64,000 nucleotides of DNA from Bordetella holmesii ATCC 51541 (GTDB taxonomy: Bacteria > Pseudomonadota > Gammaproteobacteria > Burkholderiales > Burkholderiaceae_B), in NCBI GenBank assembly GCA_000612485.1, contig CP007494.1:1426001-1490000 (forward strand), given 5' to 3'. Under the pieces are notes generated by a model. That model had not been told where the DNA came from. It saw nothing but the letters and a program-made list of their open reading frames with translations, and did not search any database. The translations under genes were made by a program, and so were the position numbers. Below, piece after piece: positions 27,629-37,091 of this stretch; position 1 is the first letter of the stretch; each line of letters opens with the position of its first letter.

Positions 27629-28115
27629 GGATGAGTCTCGCGTAGTTGATCGTGTTGATAGGCCTATGGCTGCGAAGTATTGATTCCGCAGCGCTTTCGT
27701 CGTTAGCCAGAATCGGCATCAGGCTGCCTAGGGTTTTCCCATCCGAGGCTCGCGCTCGAGCGTGCAAGGCTTGCGGTGGTGGCGTTTTTTGTCGTTCCAT
27801 GACAAACCTTTCCCACACAGCATGCGCATGGCGGGTTCGCCAAGCCGTGCGCTGCCAGTCATGCGTCCTGATCGGCCAGAGAGCGTGCGTGACGCTGCTG
27901 CAGGTCGGTGGTCAGTCCGTTTGGATGATCCGATTCAGGCCGAGCCAGTGGTGGCGTTGGGGTATGCCGTCGCTGCGCGACGTGGGCACGACGCTGCGAG
28001 AAAGCGCCATACACGGGAATGAATCGGTGTGAGTGGCGAGGCATCTTGTTCGGGTGCCATCGCTGGGCGTGAATTTTTTCTAGACGACTGGTCTAGTCAT
28101 CGTTACACTGCTTGC
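27629..28115. promoter_or_regulatory. Divergent promoter region between the GST/monooxygenase operon and the TetR gene
   Basis: About 490 bases that should contain the operon promoter and the regulator promoter. I found no sigma-54 -24/-12 element and no clear -35/-10 for the operon. The only supported site is the operator-like motif at its right end (see the next entry). Confidence 0.5.
28081..28098 (+). promoter_or_regulatory. Operator-like motif upstream of the NemR-like gene
   Basis: ACGACTGGTCTA at 28084-28095, within an imperfect inverted repeat GACTGGTCTAGTC (28086-28098), 20 bases before the start codon. A near-identical 12-mer (ACGACCGGTCTA) lies before the DJ-1-family gene at 28810. 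NemR of E. coli binds a palindrome with GGTCTA arms (family knowledge). Confidence 0.65.
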
Positions 28116-28718
28116 ATGAACACCGCAACCTCCAGGAGTACCGACGCCCGCGCGAAAATTCTCGCCAACGGGCAACGCATCATGTCCGGCAAAGGTTTTG
28201 CCGCCGTCGGCATCAATGAGATTTTGGTTGCCGCAGGGGTTCCCAAAGGGTCGTTCTATCACTACTTTGATTCCAAGGATGCCTACGGAGAGGCACTTCT
28301 CGAAAATTATTTCGAGGAGTATCTCGCAGGGTTGGAAGCCACGCTGACTGCGCCTGGGCAGAGCGTGGCCGAGCGGCTGATGAATTATTGGCAGGAATGG
28401 CAGGAGGTTCAGTCTTTCTCCGGGTGCCAGGGAAAATGCCTGACGGTCAAGCTCGGCGCGGAAGTGGCCGACCTGTCCGAGGCGATGCGTTTATCGCTCA
28501 AGCGGGGGTCGACCAGTGTGATTGCCCGTCTGGCGCAAGCCATTGAAGAAGGTGTCTTGGAGGGGTCGGTAGCCATTGACGGCAAACCGGCAGAGGTCGC
28601 TCAAACGCTGTATCAGTTGTGGGTCGGCGCCAGCGTGATGGCCAAAATCGTGCGCAGTACACAACCCTTCGAGAGCGCACTGGCCGCGACTCGCCTAGCT
28701 TTGCATCTGCCCGCCTGA
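28116..28718 (+). CDS. TetR-family repressor, NemR-like electrophile sensor
   Basis: 200 residues. The TetR HTH (GINEILVAAGVPKGSFYHYF) is followed by a ligand domain containing CLTVKLGAEVADLSEAMR. E. coli NemR has CLTVKLSAEVCDLSEDMR around its sensing Cys106, and the C-terminal LWVGASVMAKI also matches. This suggests derepression by reactive electrophiles or methylglyoxal. It should control itself and the downstream DJ-1-family gene through the shared motif. A good terminator follows it. Confidence 0.88.
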   Translation: MNTATSRSTDARAKILANGQRIMSGKGFAAVGINEILVAAGVPKGSFYHYFDSKDAYGEALLENYFEEYLAGLEATLTAPGQSVAERLMNYWQEWQEVQSFSGCQGKCLTVKLGAEVADLSEAMRLSLKRGSTSVIARLAQAIEEGVLEGSVAIDGKPAEVAQTLYQLWVGASVMAKIVRSTQPFESALAATRLALHLPA

Positions 28719-28731
28719 CCAGAGGCGGGAT

Positions 28732-28756
28732 GCGCTTCTAGTGAAGCGCCTTTTTT
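28732..28756 (+). terminator. Rho-independent terminator of the TetR gene
   Basis: GCGCTTC (28732-28738) pairs with GAAGCGC (28743-28749), followed by six T. Confidence 0.88.
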
Positions 28757-28785
28757 GTCAGTGTTTTATATACGACCGGTCTAAT
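28755..28785 (+). promoter_or_regulatory. Promoter and operator-like motif of the DJ-1-family gene
   Basis: TTGTCA (28755-28760) is a -35 candidate and TCTAAT (28780-28785) a -10 candidate, with rather wide 19-base spacing. ACGACCGGTCTA (28772-28783), containing the perfect palindrome GACCGGTC, sits between and over them. A repressor bound there would block polymerase. Confidence 0.6.
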
Positions 28786-28809
28786 TTAATTTCAATCTGG
28801 AGTAACCCC

Positions 28810-29505
28810 ATGAAAATCCTGATGGTCCTGACCTCGCACGATGAACTCGGCAACACAGGTCGCAAGACCGGTCTGTGGCTCGAAGAGCTGGCCGCGCCCT
28901 ATTACGCCTTCAAAGAGGCAGGTGCGCAGGTCGTGCTGGCTTCCCCCAAGGCAGGCAAGGCGCCGGTCGATCCTTTGAGTCAGGACGAGACCTATCAGAC
29001 TGACGATAGCCGCCGTTTCGAGAACGATGCCCTGGCTCAGGCTCAACTGGCCAATACAGAGCGTCTGGATTCGGTGTCTTCGGACCAGTTTGATGGCGTG
29101 TTCTATCCGGGTGGCCACGGCCCCTTGTGGGACCTGGCGCAGGACCCGACATCCATCGCGCTGATCGAGTCTTTTCTCGCGGCGAACAAACCCGTTGCTC
29201 TGGTCTGCCACGGCCCCGGTGTGTTGCGAAACGCCAAGGCTGCGAACGGGCAGCCCCTGGTGCAAGGGCGCGAGGTGACGGGTTTTACCAACAGCGAAGA
29301 GGTCACCGCAGGAGCAACGGACATCGTGCCTTTCTCGGTGGAGGATGAACTCAAGGCCAAGGGGGGCAAGTTCTCGCGCGCCGCAGACTGGACTCCTCAT
29401 GCGGTGGCCGACGGTCTGCTGATCACGGGGCAAAATCCTGCCTCCTCGCACGCAACGGCGGCGTTGCTGCTCAAGCAATTGGCAGGCGCAAGCGCCAAGG
29501 CGTAA
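28810..29505 (+). CDS. DJ-1/PfpI-family protein (Hsp31-type glyoxalase-like)
   Basis: 231 residues of the type-1 glutamine-amidotransferase-like fold: MKILMVLTSHDELGNTGRKT, FDGVFYPGGHGPLWDLA, and the nucleophile-elbow Cys in ALVCHGPGVL with the adjacent His. The TGLWLEELAAPY segment carries the conserved Glu of Hsp31-type enzymes. These convert methylglyoxal to lactate without glutathione or repair glycated groups. Regulation by the NemR-like repressor next door fits a detoxification role. Confidence 0.9.
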   Translation: MKILMVLTSHDELGNTGRKTGLWLEELAAPYYAFKEAGAQVVLASPKAGKAPVDPLSQDETYQTDDSRRFENDALAQAQLANTERLDSVSSDQFDGVFYPGGHGPLWDLAQDPTSIALIESFLAANKPVALVCHGPGVLRNAKAANGQPLVQGREVTGFTNSEEVTAGATDIVPFSVEDELKAKGGKFSRAADWTPHAVADGLLITGQNPASSHATAALLLKQLAGASAKA

Positions 29506-29514
29506 GTCGCAGCG

Positions 29515-29542
29515 GCGGTGATGCGCTCACGTTCATCACCGC
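29515..29542 (+). terminator. Hairpin after the DJ-1-family gene
   Basis: GCGGTGATG (29515-29523) pairs with CATCACCGC (29534-29542) with a 10-base loop. There is no T-run, so termination is possible but not certain. Confidence 0.4.
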
Positions 29543-29658
29543 GCCCTGCCAGGCTGGCTGTTGTATCGCCCAGCCCGAGCGTTTCGCACCGTCATTGACC
29601 GAAAAACGTAAGAACTGAGCTCTACGCTCATTTCATAAGAACACGAACGGAGACAGCG

Positions 29659-30723
29659 ATGAACCAACCCTTGACTCGCCCCAAGCAAGAGTCGGCATTG
29701 CCTGCGAAGAACCTCATTGCCCGAGCCAACTGCAGCGACGTCGTCGAACAGGCGGACGCCTTGCCGTTCTGGCAGCAGGACTACACCCAACTTAGTGCCG
29801 GGAGTTTCAGGGGGAGCGTCGACAGCGTATCGATGCCTAATCTCCAGGTCTTTCGCGAAAGCATGAATCGGGCGGTGGATGAGCAGGCTTACGCGCCCCA
29901 GGGAACGTAGGTAATCGGTGTTCCGTCCGTGGTTCAGGGCGCATCGTTGTGGAACAACCTGCATATGCCACTCGATGCCGTGATAACGCTGGATGTGGGA
30001 ACGACATTGAGTTTCAGGACGGCCGAGGTCTCTGAAATCACGGCAGCAGCCGTGCGGTCAAACATTATCGAAGCCTATGCTGAGACGGTCGAGGAGGTCG
30101 ATTGGCGTGCCTTGTTGCGCGCCCGCGCGTCCGTTGAGCCGATTCCTGCGTCGCAGGCCGAACGCATGCGCCTGCGATTCGCCAATGCGTTGAGCAGCAT
30201 CAGCGGGCGGGACGAACCCTTGTTTGAGTGCGGGCCCAGCGGGTACAGCCAGTTCGAGTTGGATGTGCTGGCCCTGTGCGTGGATGCAATGATGGGCACC
30301 CGCGATCATCGCGTCGCCCGCCAGAGCAAGGTGCAGCGGTATATCGTCGACCGCGTTCGTGACTGTATTCTGGAGCGGCCAGACAATCCTCCTTCCATTG
30401 GCGAGTTGTGTCTGATGCTGCGCATCAGTCGGCGCACGTTGAATCAAACGTTTCAGCACGCGCTCGGAGCCAACCCCGTGACCTACGCCCGTAACGTACG
30501 GCTCAACCGTGTCCGCCGTGAGCTGTTGCTCGCCACCCCCCAGCAGGGCAACGTATCACAGGTCGCCACTCGTTGGGGCTTCGATCATATGGGACGGTTT
30601 TCCAGCCATTACCGTGCGCTGTTTGGTGAGCTGCCCTCTGTGACGCTCTTGCGTGAGGCAGTCAGTCAGGATGAGCCATCAGGGGCGCCCGGCAGTAACG
30701 AGGCGCTCGCACTGGCACGCTAG
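29659..30723 (+). pseudogene. AraC-family regulator with in-frame TAG at codon 84
   Basis: The ATG follows CGGAGACAGCG. The reading frame runs 83 codons (to QAYAPQGT), meets TAG (29908-29910), then continues in the same frame (VIGVPSVVQGASLWNNLHMP...) to a C-terminal AraC HTH domain (PSIGELCLMLRISRRTLNQTF ... VTYARNVRLNRVRRELL). One base change (for example TAC Tyr to TAG) explains the break. Without it the protein would be 354 residues. Its natural stop codon lies in the CTAG target of IS481, so the insertion did not remove coding sequence. It could have been the activator of a nearby catabolic operon. Confidence 0.85.
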
Positions 30724-31671
30724 CTGTGAACTGTCAATAGGTTGTATTCGTCCAGGTTGAGTCTGGAGATGGGTACAGCGCGCCCGATGCCGTGGTGGGG
30801 TCGATGCCAGTTGTAGTGGTGTAGCCAGGATTTCATGGCATCGGCTCGGTGTTGGGAGTTCTGGTAGGTGTGAGCGTAAGCCCACTCACGCAAGGCCGAC
30901 TGGATGAAGCGTTCGGCCTTGCCATTGGTCTGTGGGCGGTAAGGTCGGGTAAAGCGGTGCTTGATGCCCAGCTCATGGCACAGCGCGGCGAAGGCGCGGC
31001 TGCGAAAGGCCGAGCCATTGTCGGTGAGCAAGCGCTGGATGGTCACGCCCAGGCGCTGGTAGTAGGCCACTGCGTCCTTGAGGAACTGGACGGCGCTGGG
31101 GAAGCGCTCGTCGGGGTGGATGTCGGTGAAGGCCACGCGGGCGTGGTCATCGATGGCCACGAAGACGAAGTCCCAGCCGGGCCCCCTCAACGGTATCGCG
31201 TCGGTTGCCCGTGACCCGGTGGCCAGGGCGCTGGATACGTCCCAGCTTCTTGATGTCGATGTGCAGCAGATCGCCGGGGGCCTGATGCTCGTAGCGCACC
31301 ACCGGCTCGGCCGGCTCCAGGTCGGCCAGGTGCGACAGACCGGCGCGGGCCAGGACGCGGCTGACGGTGCTGGCTGACACGCCCAGCGCCTGGGCGATGC
31401 GCGCTTGGGTCAGCCGCTTGCGGCGCAGCTCCACGATAGCCAGCGCCTTGGCCGGCGCAATCGCTCGGGGCGAGACCGTCGGGCGCGAGGACGCATCGGC
31501 CAAGCCCGCCTGGCCCTGAGCCAGGAAGCGGCCCAGCCATTTGCGCACAGTCGGCGCGGTGACCCCATGGGCGCGGGCCGCTTCAGGCACACAAACTTGA
31601 TGGGCGATCAATTGCTGGACCATTTCGAGTCGACGTAGGAAGGTCAATCGGGCATGCTTATGGGTGTTCAT
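30720..31671 (-). pseudogene. IS481 transposase, frameshifted
   Basis: The N-terminal part (MNTHKHARLTFLRRLEMVQQ ... QRPGHRVTGNRRDTVEGA) has the HTH domains; the C-terminal part (WDFVFVAIDDHARVAFTDIH ... LTVHS) holds the DDE catalytic core (AIDDHAR, LTDNGSAF, NGKAERF). The sequence is the IS481 transposase as I know it from B. pertussis. One extra base at 31179-31186 breaks the frame after DTVEGA. Its stop codon TAG is supplied by the target-site CTAG outside the element. Confidence 0.93.
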
Positions 31672-31768
31672 CCGGCCGGGCTCCTTGAGTGAACTGGGGG
31701 GTTGGCGATTTTCAGTTTCTCAAATCCGGTTCGGATGAACCATGCATACAACCTATTGAATCTTCACA
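30725..31768 (-). mobile_element. IS481 insertion sequence
   Basis: 1044 bp. The ends are inverted repeats: TGTGAACTGTCAATAGG at 30725 and, on the other strand from 31768, TGTGAAGATTCAATAGG. They differ only at positions 7-9 of the first 23. Flanks are GCTAGC on the left and GCTAGA on the right, matching the NCTAGN target that IS481 prefers. It lies directly after the AraC gene at the edge of the accessory region. Confidence 0.93.
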
Positions 31769-31871
31769 GCTAGACCGCTCTGGCCACGCGCGCGCGTGGC
31801 CAGCGCTACCTGCGCCCGTGCGTGGATGTTCGGCCGCGGGCTCAATGGCCCTGGACTGGACGCGCCAGCGG

Positions 31872-31903
31872 AAACCCCCCCTTTCGCGCGAAAGGAGGTT
31901 TTC
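31872..31903. terminator. Imperfect hairpin between converging genes
   Basis: Arms rich in C and G (about 31872-31885 with 31888-31903) meet at CGCGCG, with A/T flanks on both sides. One arm has an extra C or two. It would terminate the AraC-IS481 side and/or the hypothetical gene on the other strand. Confidence 0.45.
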
Positions 31904-31917
31904 AAGATTGGCAGAGC

Positions 31918-32594
31918 TTACTCGGGCCGTCTCGGGCAGTCGGCCGAGGAGCCCCAGGCGCGATTGGGGGCACAGTATTTATTACGAGCGGCCCAGGAGC
32001 AGCTGGGACGCTCGAAGAATCCGAGCGTCGCGCAGTGATCGAGTTCGCTGCGCAGTTGCTGCTGCCAGTTGGCGGGCGCGCGCGGGGCCTGGGTCTGGGG
32101 AGTGTTCAGCGCCACCGGGGGATTGACGCGTGTGACGCCGGCCTGTTGGACGGGCGGCGCGGCCGGCGGCGCAATGCCGGGCAGCGCCGTCTGTTGCAGG
32201 TCCAGCGTCGAGACGTCGGAAGGGCCATTAGGCAGCGGCACCTCCGAATCTGCGGCCAGCTCGCGCGCGCGGTCCATGGAGATGCTGTCGCGCGAGATCT
32301 GCACCGACGGGTCGCTGTTGGTGTCAAACAGCGATACGGTGTTGACGGCCCACTCACGGGTGGCCGGTTGCTCGGGCACGCCCAGCGTGCCGTCAGTGCG
32401 GGGTTGGGGGGCTGCGCCACATACGGACGCCCATTGGCATCCAGGACGGCCTGATCCGCGTCGCCCTTTTCCTGGTCCGGGGACTCGCTGGCCGCCGGGG
32501 CATGAGCCACCAGCCAATCTCCGAGCTGCACGCCGCCCCAGGCGGCTGCAGCCAGGGCGACCAGAAGCGTTGCGAACAATAAACGCCAAGACAT
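31918..32594 (-). pseudogene. Conserved membrane-anchored hypothetical protein, frameshifted
   Basis: It starts MSWRLLFATLLVALAAAAWG, a signal anchor. A Pro/Gln-rich region follows (VAQPPNP), then the frame breaks in G/C runs at 32400-32411 and continues RTDGTLGVPEQPATREWAVN to a Cys-containing C-terminus (SELDHCATLGFFERPSCSWA ARNKYC). One added base gives about 225 residues. Probably periplasmic and inner-membrane anchored. No function recognised. It lies 36 bases downstream of prfC. Confidence 0.7.
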
Positions 32595-32630
32595 TGCTAA
32601 CCTCGTTTGCTCTGCGGTGTTTGACCGGGC

Positions 32631-34238
32631 TTAGGCTTTGTCTCCAAAAACCTTGCCACCATGCTCGCGCATGGCATGGAACTTCACATCCGGATACAGT
32701 TCTTCGGCGACGCGCAATTGCGCCGACGAGCCGATCAAGAAAGCCGCCGCATCGACCACATCATAGGCGATATGAGCGGCATTGGCATCCATGAACTTGC
32801 GCAGCGCTTTGGGATTGTCCGACGTGATCCAGCGCGCCATCGTATAGCGTGAAGGCAACATCCGGGCATCGACGCCATACTCGGTTTTCAGGCGGTGGGC
32901 CACGACTTCAAACTGCAATTGACCGACCGCCCCCAGCAGCAAGGCCCCGCCGGCGACTTCGGGACGGAACACCTGGATGGCGCCCTCTTCGCCCAACTGG
33001 GTCAGGCCGATACGCAGTTGCTTGGTGCGCAGCGGGTCCTTGACTTCGACGGCCTGGAACAGTTCCGGCGCGAAGAAAGGCAGGCCGGTGAAATGCAGCG
33101 CTTCGCCTTCGGTGAGCACGTCGCCAAGTTGCAGGACGCCGTGGTTGGGGATGCCGATGACATCACCCGCATAGGCCTCATCCAGCAGCTCGCGCCGTTG
33201 CGACAGGAAGGACACAACGTTGTTGGGCCGCATTTCCTTGTTGGTACGCACCACCTTCAGACGCATGCCGCGCTCAAAGCGCCCCGAGCTCACGCGCACG
33301 AAGGCCACACGGTCGCGGTGAGCAGGGTCCATATTGGCCTGTACTTTGAACACGACGCCGGTGAACTTGGGCTCTTCGGGTTTGACCTCGCGCTCGAGCG
33401 CCTGCCGGGCGCCTGGCTTGGGCGCCAGTTCGACCAGGGCATCGAGCACTTCCTGAACGCCGAAGTTATTGATGGCCGAACCGAAGAACACCGGGGTCTG
33501 CTTTCCGGCCAGAAAGGCAGCGTGGTCGAACGCCGGGGCGGCTTCGTTGATCAGTTCGATCTCGCCGCTGGCCTGCTCGAATGCCTGGCCGAAGCGTTGC
33601 GAGATCTCCGGGTTGTTCAGGCCTTCGATGAATTCATCGTCGTCATTGCGGCGCTCCTGGCCGGCGCGGAACAGGCGCATGCGGTCACGGCGAATGTCGA
33701 ACACGCCTCCAAAGGCCTTGCCCATGCCGACGGGCCAGGAAAACGGCACGGCATCCATGCCCAGGTGGCCTTCGATCTCCGAGAGCAGCTCAAGCGGCTC
33801 GCGGACTTCACGGTCCATCTTGTTGATGAAGGTGATGATGGGCGTATTGCGTGCGCGGCAGACCTGCAGCAGCCGTATGGTCTGGGGTTCGACGCCATTG
33901 GCCGCATCGATCACCATGAGCGCGGCGTCGACGGCCGTCAGAACCCGATAGGTGTCTTCGGAGAAGTCCTGGTGGCCCGGGGTGTCCAGCAGGTTGATGA
34001 CGCAATCGCGGTACTCCATCTGCATGACCGAAGAGGCCACGGAAATACCGCGCTGCTTTTCGATCTCCATCCAGTCGGAGGACGCATGCCGTGAGGCTTT
34101 GCGAGCCTTGACGCTGCCGGCGATCTGGATGGCACCGGCGAACAGCAGGAGCTTTTCGGTCAGCGTGGTTTTACCCGCGTCAGGGTGGGAAACGATGGCG
34201 AAGGTGCGTCGCCGTGCGACTTCTTGAGGAATGTTCAT
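32631..34238 (-). CDS. prfC: Peptide chain release factor 3
   Basis: 535 residues from the ATG at 34238 (MNIPQEVARRRTFAIVSHPD). The translational GTPase motifs are present: G1 SHPDAGKTT, G2 region RGISVASS, G3 DTPGHQDF, G4 NKMD. RF3 recycles RF1/RF2 after termination. The length fits. Confidence 0.96.
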   Translation of the reverse strand: MNIPQEVARRRTFAIVSHPDAGKTTLTEKLLLFAGAIQIAGSVKARKASRHASSDWMEIEKQRGISVASSVMQMEYRDCVINLLDTPGHQDFSEDTYRVLTAVDAALMVIDAANGVEPQTIRLLQVCRARNTPIITFINKMDREVREPLELLSEIEGHLGMDAVPFSWPVGMGKAFGGVFDIRRDRMRLFRAGQERRNDDDEFIEGLNNPEISQRFGQAFEQASGEIELINEAAPAFDHAAFLAGKQTPVFFGSAINNFGVQEVLDALVELAPKPGARQALEREVKPEEPKFTGVVFKVQANMDPAHRDRVAFVRVSSGRFERGMRLKVVRTNKEMRPNNVVSFLSQRRELLDEAYAGDVIGIPNHGVLQLGDVLTEGEALHFTGLPFFAPELFQAVEVKDPLRTKQLRIGLTQLGEEGAIQVFRPEVAGGALLLGAVGQLQFEVVAHRLKTEYGVDARMLPSRYTMARWITSDNPKALRKFMDANAAHIAYDVVDAAAFLIGSSAQLRVAEELYPDVKFHAMREHGGKVFGDKA

Positions 34239-34263
34239 AGCGATGAGAAGGAGGCGCTCGCGA

Positions 34264-34893
34264 TCAGCCGTGACGGCGGAAAGTCGCCAGGAAGACCCCT
34301 GCGATGATGAAGAGCGAACCAAAGACGCGGTTCATCCAGCGGATGTGCCGGGCGCTGCGCAACAGGCGCAGTACCTTGGCGGCCAACAGAGTATAGAAAC
34401 CCATGGCCACCAGATCGGTGAAAGCCAGGGTGCCGGCCAGCGCGACGTACTGCCCTGCCAGTGGCCGGGCAGGATCAACGAATTGCGGCACGACGGCCAG
34501 CAAAAACACCGTGCCCTTGGGGTTCATCGTATTGATCAGAAAGCCGCGCATGACGAGTTCGCGGATCGAGGCCTTGCCAGGATCGCCGGTATCCACGGCC
34601 ACGGGGGCCGCATCGGTGCGAATCTGGCGCAGCCCCAGAAAAATCAAATAGCCCACACCCAGATACTTGACGATCGTGAAGGCCAGCTCCGAGGTCGCCA
34701 GCACGGCGCCCAGGCCGACCGCCACGACGAGAAACTGGAACAGAATCCCCATGATCAGGCCGGCCGTGTTCCAGTATCCGCGTGCAAAGCCATACTTCAG
34801 CCCCGACGACATGGCCGAAATGGCGCCCGCGCCGGGCGAGAAGGAAATCGCCCAAGAGGCGAGGAAAAAGGTCAACCAGGTCGACAGCGTCAT
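34264..34893 (-). CDS. LysE-family exporter
   Basis: 209 residues with about six hydrophobic segments. The LysE N-terminal motif is ISFSPGAGAISAMSSGLKYG, and the mid-protein TMNPKGTVF matches the family's NPK element. Inner-membrane amino-acid or metabolite efflux is expected. Same strand as prfC, 25 bases upstream of it, possibly one transcript. Confidence 0.9.
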   Translation of the reverse strand: MTLSTWLTFFLASWAISFSPGAGAISAMSSGLKYGFARGYWNTAGLIMGILFQFLVVAVGLGAVLATSELAFTIVKYLGVGYLIFLGLRQIRTDAAPVAVDTGDPGKASIRELVMRGFLINTMNPKGTVFLLAVVPQFVDPARPLAGQYVALAGTLAFTDLVAMGFYTLLAAKVLRLLRSARHIRWMNRVFGSLFIIAGVFLATFRRHG

Positions 34894-34923
34894 GGCGGAG
34901 ATCCTGCGGGTGGCGTGCTGCGC

Positions 34924-36219
34924 TTACTTGCCGAGCAGAACGCCGCGGGTCGGACCGTTGCCGCGGTTGCCGTTGCCATTGCTGCGGCCGCTCGAGCCGC
35001 CGCGGCCGTTGCGACGGCCAAATCCGCGCTCCTCGTCATCGTGCGGTTCGGCTTCGGCAGCCACGCCTACCGGGGGCGTCCAGTCTTCGACCGTTTTGCG
35101 GTCGATGGTTTTCTTGATCAGGCGTTCGATAGCCTTGAGCAGTTTGATCTCGCTGTTGTCGACCAGCGAGACCGCCGCACCCGTGGCACCCGCGCGGCCG
35201 GTACGGCCGATGCGGTGCACGTAGTCTTCGGGCACGTTGGGCAACTCGAAATTGACCACCTGGGGCAGTTGGTCGATGTCCAGGCCACGTGCGGCGATGT
35301 CGGTGGCCACCAGAACGGCGACGCTGCCATCCTTGAAGCCGGCCAGAGCGCGCGTACGGGCCGATTGGCTCTTGTTGCCATGAATGGCCGCCGCCGACAG
35401 GCCGTCCTTGACGAGTTTTTCGGCCAGGCGATTGGCGCCGTGCTTGGTGCGCGTGAACACCAGCACCTGATGCCAGCCGCTTTCGCGGATCAGGTGGCTG
35501 ACCAGATCGCGCTTATGGGCCTGGTCAACGATGTGCACTGTCTGGGTGACGAGCTCGGTGGCGGTATTGCGCGGCGTGACGGACACCTCGCCCGGATTAT
35601 TGAGCACGCCGCGAGCCAGTTCGCGGATTTCCTCGGAGAAGGTAGCCGAAAAAAGCAGGTTCTGACGCGATTTTGGCAGCAACGCCAGCACCTTGCGGAT
35701 GTCGCGGATAAAGCCCATGTCAAGCATGCGGTCGGCTTCGTCGAGCACCAGGATTTCGACGCCGGACAGGTCGACGGTCCGCTGACCCGCATGGTCCAGC
35801 AGGCGACCCGGGGTGGCCACCAGAATATCGACCGGCTTGCGTAGCGCCGAGATCTGGGGGTTGATGTTGACGCTGCCGAACATCACCATCGATGTCAGGC
35901 TGGTATGTTTGCCATAGACCTGCACGGACTCGGCTACCTGAGCGGTGAGCTCGCGCGTCGGCGTCAGGATCAGGCAGCGCGGGCGCCCAGGCTGGCGCTT
36001 GGCGGGTTTGGTCTGCGACAGCAGGTGCAGAATGGGCAGCGTGAAGCCGGCGGTCTTGCCGGTTCCGGTCTGAGCAGCGGCCAACAGATCGCCACCGCGC
36101 AGTACCTGCGGGATGGCCTGAGCCTGAATGGGGGTGGGCGCGGTATAGCCGGTCTCGGCGATGGCACGCAAAAGGGTATCAGCCAGCCCGAGGTCGGCGA
36201 AAGAAGAAGAGGTAGTCAA
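34924..36219 (-). CDS. rhlE: DEAD-box RNA helicase RhlE-type
   Basis: 431 residues if translation starts at the TTG at 36219 ([20 protein letters not shown]), which has GGAG at 36226-36229; no ATG is close by. Motifs in order: Q motif ([14 protein letters not shown]), [45 protein letters not shown]. The tail is rich in Gly, Arg and Asn. It acts in RNA remodelling and ribosome assembly. Confidence 0.92.
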   Translation of the reverse strand: MTTSSSFADLGLADTLLRAIAETGYTAPTPIQAQAIPQVLRGGDLLAAAQTGTGKTAGFTLPILHLLSQTKPAKRQPGRPRCLILTPTRELTAQVAESVQVYGKHTSLTSMVMFGSVNINPQISALRKPVDILVATPGRLLDHAGQRTVDLSGVEILVLDEADRMLDMGFIRDIRKVLALLPKSRQNLLFSATFSEEIRELARGVLNNPGEVSVTPRNTATELVTQTVHIVDQAHKRDLVSHLIRESGWHQVLVFTRTKHGANRLAEKLVKDGLSAAAIHGNKSQSARTRALAGFKDGSVAVLVATDIAARGLDIDQLPQVVNFELPNVPEDYVHRIGRTGRAGATGAAVSLVDNSEIKLLKAIERLIKKTIDRKTVEDWTPPVGVAAEAEPHDDEERGFGRRNGRGGSSGRSNGNGNRGNGPTRGVLLGK

Positions 36220-36476
36220 AAACAACTCCAGCGGCAGCCTGTCGCTCAAGTTGAGAGACTCCAATCGAGGCGGACGAACGAGGAGAAACAGAATAGGCAG
36301 GGCGGATGCCCGGCCGGCGGCAGACCGCCGTGGGACGTGTGCTGATTGGCAATGCACACAGGACGGGAGTGTACCCGATGCGCCCGTTGCCTATGGACTA
36401 AGTTGTAACAAACGCCGATACATTTGTATGCGCTATTGGTGCTGTAATCCGAGGGAAATCACCGCGAGGGAACACT

Positions 36477-37091
36477 ATGAGAAAGATGCGATTGCTGGCA
36501 TGGACCTGGTTGATGTCGATGACGGTTCTGCTTTCGGGTTGTGGCTATAACAACATGCAGGCTGCCGACGAGCAGGTCAAGGCCGCTTGGTCGGAGGTGC
36601 TCAACCAATATCAGCGCCGCGCCGATCTCGTACCCCAGCTGGTCAAAGTGGCCGATGCGTATATGACGCATGAGCGCGAGGTGTTGACCCAGGTCACCGA
36701 GGCACGCAGCAAGGTGGGCAGCGTGCAGATCACGGCGGATCAGCTCGAAGATCCGGCCGCAGTGCAGCGCTTTCAGCAGGCGCAGTCCGCGCTGACCTCG
36801 TCGCTGTCGCGCCTGATCGCGGTGTCGGAGAATTATCCGCAGCTCAAGGCCGATGGGATATTCCGCGATCTGCAGGCGCAGCTCGAAGGGACCGAGAACC
36901 GTATCGCCGTCGCGCGTGGCCGCTATGTGCAGTCCGTTCAGGCGTACAACGTGCTGGTGCGCCAGTTCCCGGGCGTGATTACGGCCAAGATTTTCGGATA
37001 TGCACCCAAGGCCAATTTTGGCGTGGACAATGAGGCCGCCATCGCCAAGCCGCCGGAAGTGAAGTTCAGCAATGAATCGCGCAAGCCGTAA
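36477..37091 (+). CDS. LemA-family lipoprotein
   Basis: 204 residues. A lipoprotein signal ends in LLSGCG, then the LemA coiled-coil pattern follows (AWSEVLNQYQRRADLVPQLV, ENRIAVARGRYVQSVQAYN, FPG). LemA proteins usually accompany a TPM-domain protein, as here; the following gene overlaps its end by 20 bases. Function is poorly known. Confidence 0.9.
   Translation: MRKMRLLAWTWLMSMTVLLSGCGYNNMQAADEQVKAAWSEVLNQYQRRADLVPQLVKVADAYMTHEREVLTQVTEARSKVGSVQITADQLEDPAAVQRFQQAQSALTSSLSRLIAVSENYPQLKADGIFRDLQAQLEGTENRIAVARGRYVQSVQAYNVLVRQFPGVITAKIFGYAPKANFGVDNEAAIAKPPEVKFSNESRKP

Noticed and set aside
27513..27818. A 101-codon minus-strand frame upstream of the GST gene
   Set aside because: It overlaps the GST start out of frame, has no ribosome site and resembles nothing I know.
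32895..35844. Two long plus-strand frames (32895-34094 and 34231-35844) opposite prfC, the LysE gene and rhlE
   Set aside because: They cross several well-supported genes on the other strand and have low-complexity translations.
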